This document shows positions 1 to 5,580 of a stretch of 7,655 bases of DNA, piece after piece. This stretch comes from DATBLY01 sp036555125 (GTDB lineage: Bacteria > Actinomycetota > UBA4738 > HRBIN12), in assembly GCA_036555125.1 (NCBI GenBank), contig DATBLY010000017.1, forward strand, positions 1 through 7,655, in the 5' to 3' direction. Made by a program: the position numbers and the translations under genes. Under the pieces are notes generated by a model. The model was not told the DNA's origin, ran no database searches, and saw only the letters and a list, made by a program, of their open reading frames with translations. Positions within the stretch are counted from its first letter, which is position 1; each line of letters begins with the position of its first letter.

Positions 1-113
1 CCGCCCGGGGTCCCGTTCATGGGACCGGTACGGGCAGGGGGACCCGCGGAACGATTCGCCACCGATTCGCCACCGCGAGGGAGCCGCGTCGTGCATCGCT
101 GCTGGTCAAGCGG
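1..113. other. Non-coding left edge, downstream of the tRNA
   Basis: No gene was found here. On the minus strand this is the sequence downstream of the tRNA. It holds a 6-bp inverted repeat with a 6-nt loop (GGTCCC at 9-14, GGGACC at 21-26) and a tandem duplication at 52-73. The hairpin could end tRNA transcription, but there is no run of T after it on the minus strand, so it does not meet the usual intrinsic-terminator pattern. No attachment-site-like duplicate of the tRNA 3' end is visible in the window. Confidence 0.6.
52..73. repeat. Tandem 11-bp direct repeat (two copies)
   Basis: CGATTCGCCAC occurs at 52-62 and is immediately repeated at 63-73; the next bases (CG) begin a third copy and then diverge. 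The copies are exact. It lies 41 bp beyond the 3' end of the tRNA. Simple replication slippage explains it; no function is implied. Confidence 0.85.
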
Positions 114-187
114 TGGGGCGGGGAGGCCTCGAACCTCCGACCGACGGATTATGAGTCCGCTGCTCTGACCGACTGAGCTACCGCCCC
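114..187 (-). tRNA. tRNA with CAT anticodon (probably elongator tRNA-Met)
   Basis: The minus strand folds into a full cloverleaf of 74 nt. The acceptor stem GGGGCGG/CCGCCCC (187-181 with 121-115) is perfectly paired. The D arm has GCTC/GAGC stems around a loop with the conserved GG. The anticodon stem is GCGGA/TCCGT around loop CTCATAA, giving anticodon CAT at 153-151. The variable loop has 5 nt and the T arm is GGAGG-TTCGAGG-CCTCC. The discriminator is A at 114 and the next bases are CCG, so CCA is not encoded and must be added after transcription. The fully paired G1-C72 end argues against the initiator tRNA, which normally has a mismatch there. A CAT anticodon can also belong to tRNA-Ile2, modified at C34 by TilS to read AUA; elongator Met is the default but Ile2 is not excluded. 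Confidence 0.96.
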
Positions 188-232
188 GAACTGGTGCACC
201 GGACGTTCGACCGTCGCCGCGTGCGACGAGCC

Positions 233-238
233 ATGTTA
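233..238 (-). promoter_or_regulatory. Candidate -10 element for the tRNA
   Basis: The minus strand reads TAACAT (TANNNT type) 45 nt upstream of the mature tRNA 5' end, in the 84-bp gap between the upstream gene's stop and the tRNA. No convincing -35 was found at 16-18 bp; that zone is instead occupied by a direct repeat (247-270). The tRNA could also be reached by readthrough from the upstream gene. Confidence 0.35.
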
Positions 239-246
239 CCGATGCT

Positions 247-270
247 CCCGTCGGGTCGTGCCCGTCGGGT
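247..270. repeat. 10-bp direct repeat, each copy a near-palindrome
   Basis: CCCGTCGGGT occurs at 247-256 and again at 261-270, a period of 14 bp with CGTG between copies. Each unit is symmetric around its central T (CCCG-T-CGGG). The pair lies just downstream of the stop of the upstream minus-strand gene and just upstream of the candidate tRNA -10. It could be a regulator site over the -35 zone of the tRNA promoter or part of a transcript 3' end. Both are inference. Confidence 0.6.
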
Positions 271-271
271 C

Positions 272-688
272 CTAACGCGACAGCGTGCCGGCGCCGAGGC
301 TCACCCCGACGCGGCGCGGGGCCGAGACGGCCCAACGCGGGCGACGTGGCGTCGCTCGGTGGGTGCGGTGCCCCTTCATCGAGGCGTCCCATGCGGCCAG
401 CGCGCGGCGGAGCTTCGGCGTCCCGAGCATCTCCCCCTGGGTGAACACGTGGAACCGGTCCGCGGAGACGACCGTCGCGGTCTGGTAGTCGGGGCACTCC
501 GCCACGATCAGGACATCGGGATCACCGGGGGTGTAGCGGACCACGAACAGGCGCCATCGCAGGAGGCGGGACGTGATCTTGGATGCCTTGATCGTGAAGA
601 TCTCGGCGTAGTGCCAAGGATAGCGACGCCGGTCTCGCCACAGGTGGAACCGGTATCGCATGCCGCTGGAGGGGAAGGTCCGGCGCAT
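272..688 (-). CDS. Hypothetical protein, 138 aa, basic
   Basis: I do not recognise this protein. The codons are strongly G/C-ending like those of its neighbours, and the first two thirds have a natural mix of aromatic and aliphatic residues (for example YPWHYAEIF, RLFVVRY, VLIVAECPDY), which supports a real gene rather than a chance frame. The pattern of short alternating hydrophobic stretches suggests a small beta-rich cytoplasmic domain of about 100 residues. The last ~35 residues are Arg/Pro-rich and may be disordered. No signal peptide, membrane segment or catalytic motif is visible. No SD sequence precedes the ATG at 688, but a TTGCCC-17 bp-TACCTT promoter ends 9 nt before it, so this start was kept over the internal ATG at 661. 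It is probably transcribed alone; the tRNA follows 84 bp downstream on the same strand. Confidence 0.75.
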   Translation of the reverse strand: MRRTFPSSGMRYRFHLWRDRRRYPWHYAEIFTIKASKITSRLLRWRLFVVRYTPGDPDVLIVAECPDYQTATVVSADRFHVFTQGEMLGTPKLRRALAAWDASMKGHRTHRATPRRPRWAVSAPRRVGVSLGAGTLSR

Positions 689-697
689 GGGGATTGG

Positions 698-726
698 AAG
701 GTAGGACCGACACCCGAACCGGGCAA
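698..726 (-). promoter_or_regulatory. Sigma-70-type promoter for the 138-aa gene, near-leaderless
   Basis: On the minus strand TTGCCC (726-721) is followed by exactly 17 bp and then TACCTT (703-698). Nine nucleotides separate the hexamer from the ATG at 688. The -35 keeps four of six consensus bases (TTG and the fifth base C) and the -10 keeps T, A and final T. A start site 6-8 nt after the -10 would leave a leader of only 1-3 nt, which fits the absence of a ribosome binding site. Confidence 0.6.
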
Positions 727-790
727 CCCGGGCGTTCGCCCTAGCGCCGCCGCGTTCCCCGAAATGACCGACGCGGGTTCGGGACGCGCC

Positions 791-1210
791 TCAGCCGCCC
801 GTTTCGAGCGCGGCGAGCCGCCCGGCCAGCACGGGCAGCATCGCCACGCCGATCCGCGGGTGCTCGTCCAGGAGCGTGCGGAGGTCCTCGCGCGAGATCG
901 CCAGGGCGCGGATCGGCGTCGCGGCCTGCACGCGCGCCGTGCGAAGGATCCCGGGGACGAGGATCGCGAGCTCGCCCACGTACTCCCCCGGTCCGAGCGA
1001 GACGGACGGGCCGCCCGGCACCTCGACGGTCACGGTGCCTTCCTCGATCACGAAGACCCCCGAGCCTTCCTGACCGGCCTCGATCAGCACGTGCTTCGCG
1101 GGCGCCTCGAACTCGGTCGCGAGCTCCGCGACCCGCTCGAGGCCGGCATCGTCCAGCTGCGCGAGGATCGGGATCGCGCGGAGGCGATCCAGGGTTCCGG
1201 TCTCGACCAT
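791..1210 (-). CDS. Stand-alone cyclic nucleotide-binding (CRP-like) domain protein
   Basis: The 139-aa protein is a single cNMP-binding beta-roll domain. The phosphate-binding cassette lies at about residues 74-96: GELAIL at 79-84 supplies the conserved Gly-Glu, and RTARVQA at 90-96 supplies the Arg that contacts the cyclic phosphate in CRP and kinase regulatory subunits. The usual N-terminal pattern (LRAIPILAQLDDAGLERVA, residues 10-28) precedes the roll, and a short C-terminal helix follows. There is no winged-helix DNA-binding domain, so it is not a complete CRP/FNR regulator. It may act as a cAMP or cGMP sensor on a partner protein, or the domain may have lost ligand binding. No SD sequence precedes the ATG at 1210, but TACCCT lies 10 nt upstream. 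It is divergent from fumC, 83 bp apart. The family is certain; the ligand and partner are unknown. Confidence 0.92.
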   Translation of the reverse strand: MVETGTLDRLRAIPILAQLDDAGLERVAELATEFEAPAKHVLIEAGQEGSGVFVIEEGTVTVEVPGGPSVSLGPGEYVGELAILVPGILRTARVQAATPIRALAISREDLRTLLDEHPRIGVAMLPVLAGRLAALETGG

Positions 1211-1214
1211 GGCG

Positions 1215-1233
1215 CGTCGGAGGGTAGCCGACG
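1215..1233. promoter_or_regulatory. Inverted repeat enclosing the -10 of the cNMP-domain gene
   Basis: CGTCGG (1215-1220) and CCGACG (1228-1233) are perfect inverted arms around the 7-bp centre AGGGTAG. On the minus strand this centre contains TACCCT (1226-1221), the likely -10 of the cNMP-domain gene, 10 nt before its ATG. GACA in the -35 zone (1249-1246) would need a 19-bp spacer, so the -35 is weak. An inverted repeat centred on a -10 is the layout of a repressor operator, though a chance GC-rich hairpin is possible. No TANNNT was found for fumC in the same gap. Confidence 0.45.
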
Positions 1234-1293
1234 TCCGTGCCGCCGTGTCGCGTGGGAGGATGGCGGGGTCGCATCCGGGAGGTCCGAGCCACG

Positions 1294-2685
1294 ATGAGCG
1301 AGCTGCGTACCGAGACCGACAGCATCGGCGAGATCCCGGTCGACGCTTCGAGGTACTGGGGAGCGCAGACCGAGCGGTCGTTGCACCACTTCGCCATCGG
1401 GGATCCTGCCGCCGATCGAATGCCGGTCGAGGTGATCCGCGCGATGGGGATCCTCAAGAAGGCGGCGGCGATCGTGAACGCGGCGGGCGGGCGGCTCCCG
1501 AAGGATCTGGCCGACCTGATCGTGGCCGCGGCGGACGAGGTGATCGACGGAGCGCTCGACGATCACTTCCCGCTCTACGTCTGGCAGACGGGGTCGGGGA
1601 CCCAGACCAACATGAACGCGAACGAGGTGATCTCGAACCGGGCCATCGAGATGGCCGGCGGCGAGCTGGGCTCGAAGGTCCCGGTCCACCCCAACGACCA
1701 CGTCAACATGTCGCAGTCGTCCAACGACACGTTCCCGACGGCGATGCACGTCGCCGCGGCGACGATGATCGTCGAGCGCCTCCTCCCGAGCGTCCGGGCC
1801 CTCCGCGACACCCTCGCGCGTCGGGCCGAGGAGTTCGAAGGGATCGTGAAGATCGGCCGCACGCACCTGCAAGACGCGGTCCCGCTCACGCTGGGTCAGG
1901 AGTTCGGCGGGTACGTCGCGCAGCTCGACGCCGACCTCGACCGGATCGAGGCCACGCTTCCCGGACTGTACGAGCTCGCGATCGGGGGAACCGCGGTCGG
2001 CACCGGGCTGAACGCCCCACCGGGGTTCGGCGCCGCCGCGGCCGCCGAGATCGCGGAGCTCACGGGGCTGCCGTTCGTGGCCGCCTCGAACCCCTTCGCC
2101 GCGCTCGCTGCCCACGACGCGGTCGTGTTCGCCTCGGGCGCGCTCGCGACCCTCGCCGCATCGCTGATGAAGATCGCGAACGACATCCGCTGGCTCGGAT
2201 CGGGACCGCGCAGCGGCCTGGGCGAGCTGGTCCTGCCCGAGAACGAGCCGGGCTCGTCGATCATGCCGGGGAAGGTCAACCCCACGCAGTCCGAGGCGAT
2301 GACGATGGTCGCGGTGCAGGTCCTCGGCAACGACACGGCGATCAAGATCGCCGGCTCCCAAGGCAACTTCGAGCTGAACGTCTTCAAGCCCGTGATGATC
2401 CGCAACCTGCTGCACTCGACCGCGCTGCTCGCCGACGTGTGCCGGACGTTCCGCGAGTTCGCCGTCGAGGGACTCGAGCCCGACCGCGCACGGATCGACG
2501 AGCTGGTGGGCCGCTCCCTCATGCTCGTGACGGCGCTCACGCCGAAGATCGGCTACGACAGGGCCGCCGCGATCGCGAAGAAGGCGCACCACGAGGGGAC
2601 CACCCTCAAGGAGGCCGCGCTCGCGCTCGGCTACCTGACCGAGGCCGAGTACGACGAGGCGGTCCGCCCCGAGACGATGGTCTAG
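1294..2685 (+). CDS. fumC: Fumarate hydratase class II
   Basis: This enzyme reversibly hydrates fumarate to L-malate in the TCA cycle; class II fumarases are oxygen-stable, iron-free cytosolic homotetramers. The 463-aa product matches the usual length (E. coli FumC is 467 aa). Three conserved regions are present: TGSGTQTNMNANEVISNRA from residue 99, HPNDHVNMSQSSNDTFPTA at 132-150, and the superfamily signature GSSIMPGKVN at 320-329 with the catalytic serine loop (Ser321). The second catalytic residue, His191, lies in GRTHLQDAVPLTLGQE. The HPNDHVN and TGSGTQTN motifs favour fumarase over aspartase or argininosuccinate lyase. The ATG at 1294 is chosen because GGGAGG (1277-1282) lies 11 nt upstream; the more upstream in-frame ATG at 1237 would add an Arg-rich, non-homologous extension. 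Its stop codon overlaps the stop of the convergent histidine kinase. Confidence 0.98.
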   Translation: MSELRTETDSIGEIPVDASRYWGAQTERSLHHFAIGDPAADRMPVEVIRAMGILKKAAAIVNAAGGRLPKDLADLIVAAADEVIDGALDDHFPLYVWQTGSGTQTNMNANEVISNRAIEMAGGELGSKVPVHPNDHVNMSQSSNDTFPTAMHVAAATMIVERLLPSVRALRDTLARRAEEFEGIVKIGRTHLQDAVPLTLGQEFGGYVAQLDADLDRIEATLPGLYELAIGGTAVGTGLNAPPGFGAAAAAEIAELTGLPFVAASNPFAALAAHDAVVFASGALATLAASLMKIANDIRWLGSGPRSGLGELVLPENEPGSSIMPGKVNPTQSEAMTMVAVQVLGNDTAIKIAGSQGNFELNVFKPVMIRNLLHSTALLADVCRTFREFAVEGLEPDRARIDELVGRSLMLVTALTPKIGYDRAAAIAKKAHHEGTTLKEAALALGYLTEAEYDEAVRPETMV

Positions 2686-4139
2686 GCGGGGGCCGACCCG
2701 GGCGGGGCCGGGAGCGGCTCCGTCGCCACGATCCCGGCCGGGTCGGGGGCCAGCGGCAGGAACACCCGGAAGCGTGCGCCCCCGAGCGGGGACCGGTCGG
2801 CCTCCACCCGGCCGCCGTGCGCGGCCACCACGGCCGCGACGATCGACAGCCCGAGCCCGGAGCCCCCGCTCGAGCGCGAGCGGGACGCGTCGGTGCGGAA
2901 GAACCGCTCGAACACCTTGTCCGGGTCCTCGACGTCGAGGCCCGGACCGTCGTCCTCGACGGTGAGGACGGCCTCGGACCCGTCGGTGTCGACACCCACG
3001 ATCGCGCGGACGCCGTCCGGCGTGTGGGCCCGCACGTTGTCCAGCAGGTTGTCGACGACCTGGCGCAAGCGGACGCGGTCTCCGATGACGGAGACGTGGG
3101 CGCCGACCTCGAGCGTCACCGTCCGGGCGGGCGCGATCACGCGCGCGTCGTCGACGGCCTCGCCCACGAGCGCGGGGAGATCCAGCGGCTCACGTTCCAG
3201 CGGGCGCGACTCGTCGATCCGCGCCAGCAGCAACAGGTCCTCGACCAGGATCCCCATCCTCGCGGCCTCGGCCTCGATCCGATCCATCGCCTTGGCCAGG
3301 TCCTCGGGACGGTCGGCGGCGCCGCGCCGGAACAGCTCCGCGTAGCCGCGGATCGACGTGAGCGGCGTGCGCAGCTCGTGCGAGGCGTCGGCGACGAAGC
3401 GCCGCAGCCGCTCCTCGGAGGCGCGTCGTTCCTCGAACGCGGATTCGATCTGCGTGAGCATCGCGTTCAGCGCGAGGCCCAGGCGTCCGACCTCGGTGCG
3501 CTCGTCGGTCGGCTCGACGCGGCGGGTCAGGTCACCCGCCGCGATCGCGCCGGCCGTCTCCCCCATCTCCTCGAGCGGTCGGAGCCCTGCGCGCACCCGC
3601 CACGTGGCGAACGCCGCGACCGCCATCAGGACGACGCCGCCGACCACCAGCATCACGATCACCAGGCGTTGCAGCGTGCTCCGAACGTCGTCGAGCGGGA
3701 TCGCGACGATCAGCGTCCCCCCGCCCCGGACGGCGGTCGCGAGCCCCCGGTAGGAACCGCCGGCGTCCGAGGAGCACGTGAAGTAGGCGGAGGTCCCGTC
3801 CGCCCCCGAGCCGGGGAGCGCCTCCGGGATCCGCAGGCCCGGGTCGACCCCGGCCTCCTGGTAGCTGAACGTGATCGCGTTGACGACGTCGCCTTCGGCG
3901 TCGCGGAACTCCGCGTAGGTCCCCGGCGGGATGAACACGCCGCCGGGCGGCCCGCCCGGACCCCCTCCCGCGTCCGTCGACAACGCGATCGCGGCCGGCT
4001 GACGCGCCGTGACGAGCTGCTGATCGACGCGGTCGAGCAGGAACGAACGGAGCGCGCCGACGGTCGCGACGTCCGCCACGGCGAGGCCGGCGCCCGTGAG
4101 CAGCAGCAGCGTGATCAGCAGCCTCGTGCGCAGGGACAT
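2682..4139 (-). CDS. Two-component sensor histidine kinase, HAMP-HisKA-HATPase type
   Basis: The 485-aa membrane kinase autophosphorylates on histidine and passes phosphate to the response regulator encoded just upstream. TM1 spans about residues 8-30 and TM2 about 158-178, enclosing a ~125-residue extracytoplasmic sensor with a Gly/Pro-rich segment (57-73). HAMP follows (~180-235, with RPLEEM at 187). The H-box ADASHELRTPL has phospho-acceptor His254. ATP-binding motifs are the N-box (NLLDN, 364-368), the G1 box DDGPGL (396-401), the F-box FERFFR (410-415) and the G2 box GSGLGLSIV (426-434). All key residues are present, so it should be active. It starts directly at the regulator's stop (TAGATG) with GGAG 8 nt upstream, so translation is probably coupled. 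The sensor is unlike any I can name, so the signal is unknown. It ends with a Pro/Ala-rich tail whose stop lies in the fumC stop palindrome. Confidence 0.97.
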   Translation of the reverse strand: MSLRTRLLITLLLLTGAGLAVADVATVGALRSFLLDRVDQQLVTARQPAAIALSTDAGGGPGGPPGGVFIPPGTYAEFRDAEGDVVNAITFSYQEAGVDPGLRIPEALPGSGADGTSAYFTCSSDAGGSYRGLATAVRGGGTLIVAIPLDDVRSTLQRLVIVMLVVGGVVLMAVAAFATWRVRAGLRPLEEMGETAGAIAAGDLTRRVEPTDERTEVGRLGLALNAMLTQIESAFEERRASEERLRRFVADASHELRTPLTSIRGYAELFRRGAADRPEDLAKAMDRIEAEAARMGILVEDLLLLARIDESRPLEREPLDLPALVGEAVDDARVIAPARTVTLEVGAHVSVIGDRVRLRQVVDNLLDNVRAHTPDGVRAIVGVDTDGSEAVLTVEDDGPGLDVEDPDKVFERFFRTDASRSRSSGGSGLGLSIVAAVVAAHGGRVEADRSPLGGARFRVFLPLAPDPAGIVATEPLPAPPGSAPA

Positions 4140-4850
4140 CTAGCGCTCCACGCGCAACGCGTACCCGAAGCCGCGCACCGTGTGGATCAGCTTCGGCTCC
4201 TCGGCGTCGACCTTCTTGCGCAGGTAGCTGATGTACGTCTCGACGATCGCGGCGTCGCCGCCGAAGTCGTAGTTCCAGACGTGATCGAGGATCTGGGCCT
4301 TCGTCAGCACGCGCTTCGGGTTCACGAGCATGAACCGGAGCAGCTTGTACTCGGTGGGCGTGAGCTCGATCCGCCGCTCGCCGCGCCGCACCTCGTAGGT
4401 CTCCTCGTCCATCTCGAGATCCTCGAAGCGCAACACGCTCGAGACGGCGCGGAGCCGGCCGGCCCGCCGCAGGATCGCGCGGGCCCGCGCGACGAGCTCC
4501 TCCAGGCTGAAGGGCTTCGTGACGTAGTCGTCGCCACCGATCGACAGGCCGCGGACCTTGTCCTCGGTCGCGTCACGCGCGGTGAGGAACAGCACCGGGA
4601 CCTCCTCGCCCCGCTCGCCGAGACGGCGGCGCACCTCGAAGCCGTCGAGGTCGGGCAGCATCACGTCGAGCACGACGAGGTCGGGGTGGAAGCTCGCGAC
4701 CTTGGCGAGCGCCTCCACGCCGGCGGCCGCGGTCTCCACGCGGAACCCGTCGTAGCGCAGCGCCGTCGCGACCAGGTCGGTGATGTTCGACTCGTCGTCG
4801 ACGACGAGGATCTTCGCATCGGGCTCCCGATCCGGTCCGGTCCTCGGCAC
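4140..4850 (-). CDS. OmpR/PhoB-family response regulator
   Basis: This 236-aa regulator has an N-terminal receiver domain (~12-128) and a C-terminal winged-helix DNA-binding domain (~137-234). In the receiver, the acidic pair Asp18-Asp19, phospho-acceptor Asp62 (VVLDVMLPDLDG), switch Thr90 and Lys112 (YVTKPF) are all present. The effector has the typical LTPTEYKLLRFMLVNPKRVL segment, the recognition helix region (IVETYISYLRKKVD) and the terminal wing IHTVRGFGYAL. It should dimerise on phosphorylation and bind direct repeats, as OmpR/PhoB proteins do. The start is GTG at 4850, supported by GGAGGAG with GGAGG ending 7 nt upstream; the next codons read PRTGPDREPDAKILVVDDE. It begins 19 nt after the yceI-like stop and abuts the kinase start, so the three genes form one operon with the kinase as cognate partner. 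Confidence 0.98.
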   Translation of the reverse strand: MPRTGPDREPDAKILVVDDESNITDLVATALRYDGFRVETAAAGVEALAKVASFHPDLVVLDVMLPDLDGFEVRRRLGERGEEVPVLFLTARDATEDKVRGLSIGGDDYVTKPFSLEELVARARAILRRAGRLRAVSSVLRFEDLEMDEETYEVRRGERRIELTPTEYKLLRFMLVNPKRVLTKAQILDHVWNYDFGGDAAIVETYISYLRKKVDAEEPKLIHTVRGFGYALRVER

Positions 4851-4869
4851 TCCGTCTCCTCCCCGCCCC

Positions 4870-5580
4870 TCACGCCGGGACGAACGTCAGCTGCAGCTCG
4901 ATCGTCCCGTGATCGTCGACGGTGACGAAGCCGCCGAAGCTGGGCGCCACGATGTCGTAGTCGGCGAAGGCGATCTCCACGCTGCCCACCACCTCGATCG
5001 TGTCGCCGGTCCGTCGCGCCTGCAACGGGATCCGGACCGATCGCGTGACGCCGTGGAGGGTGAGATCGCCCGTCGCGGTCACCTCGACGGTCTCGCCGTC
5101 GGCGGGCGCGTCGTCGAAGACGATCGGCTCGGTCAGGGCGAAGCTCGCCTCGGGGAAGGTGTCGGTCTCCAGCCCGCTCGAGCGGATCCGATCGTCCCGG
5201 CGCGACTCGTCGCTGCGCAGCTGCGTGAGATCGGCGGTGACCTCGACGGTCGAGATCTCCAGGCCGTCGATCGCGAGCGCGCCCGAGACCCCGGACGTGC
5301 GTCCGACGGCGTCGCTCGGCGCGGGCAGGGTGGCGAGCTGCTCGCGCACGCGGTACCCGACGAACGAGGCCTCCGCATCGATCGTCCACGTGCCCGACGG
5401 AACCGCCGACGAGCCACCGGTGTCCGAGGCTCCAGGGGACGGGGACCGCGACGGCAACGCGACGGGCGGCGGGGCGTCCCCTCCGGATACGAGCGCGAAG
5501 ACCCCGTAGGCAGCCCCGAGGAGCACGACCAGCGACACGGCGATCGTCGCCGCCCACCGCTTCCCGGTCCAACCCCGCAT
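4870..5580 (-). CDS. Membrane-anchored YceI-family protein
   Basis: The protein has a single N-terminal membrane segment (~10-32) after a short basic start, a Pro/Ser/Gly-rich linker (~36-64) and a YceI domain to the end. The domain is recognised by the opening GTWTIDAEASFVGYRVRE, the central SRRDDRIRSSGLETDTFPEA (family pattern: charged R/D pair, then F-P-x-A-x-F) and the DLTLHGVTRSVRIPL strand pair. YceI proteins form lipocalin-like beta-barrels; a Thermus member was crystallised with a polyisoprenoid, so a lipid or quinone-like ligand on the outer face of the membrane is plausible. No lipobox cysteine follows the membrane segment, so this is a tethered protein rather than a lipoprotein. 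Two adjacent starts exist, GTG at 5583 and ATG at 5580; AGAGG lies 7 and 10 nt before them, and ATG is preferred (236 aa). It is first in the operon with the response regulator and kinase. Confidence 0.92.
   Translation of the reverse strand: MRGWTGKRWAATIAVSLVVLLGAAYGVFALVSGGDAPPPVALPSRSPSPGASDTGGSSAVPSGTWTIDAEASFVGYRVREQLATLPAPSDAVGRTSGVSGALAIDGLEISTVEVTADLTQLRSDESRRDDRIRSSGLETDTFPEASFALTEPIVFDDAPADGETVEVTATGDLTLHGVTRSVRIPLQARRTGDTIEVVGSVEIAFADYDIVAPSFGGFVTVDDHGTIELQLTFVPA

Noticed and set aside
52..73. Start of a CRISPR or iteron array
   Set aside because: There are only two 11-bp copies with no spacers and no neighbouring cas or replication gene; simple duplication is enough.
114..187. 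Initiator tRNA (fMet)
   Set aside because: The first acceptor pair is a normal G-C and the anticodon stem (GCGGA/TCCGT) lacks the three consecutive G-C pairs next to the loop that mark initiator tRNAs.
1..187. tRNA-associated integration site of a mobile element
   Set aside because: tRNA 3' ends are common integration targets, but no integrase, no second copy of the tRNA 3' end and no composition shift is visible; only 113 bp lie beyond the 3' end.
194..1297. A 367-codon plus-strand open frame opposite the 138-aa and cNMP-domain genes
   Set aside because: It runs through the spacer between two well-supported minus-strand genes, its composition is Arg/Gly/Asp-rich, and there is no ribosome binding site or promoter at its start.
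1084..2592. A 502-codon minus-strand open frame antisense to fumC
   Set aside because: fumC on the plus strand has complete family motifs; the antisense product is Arg/Asp/Val/His-rich with no domain. It is a shadow.
1209..4925. A 1238-codon plus-strand open frame running across fumC, the kinase and the response regulator
   Set aside because: It is out of frame with fumC and antisense to the operon genes. Its product is dominated by Arg, Asp, His, Gly and Gln with no recognisable domain, as expected from stop-poor shadow frames in high-GC coding DNA.
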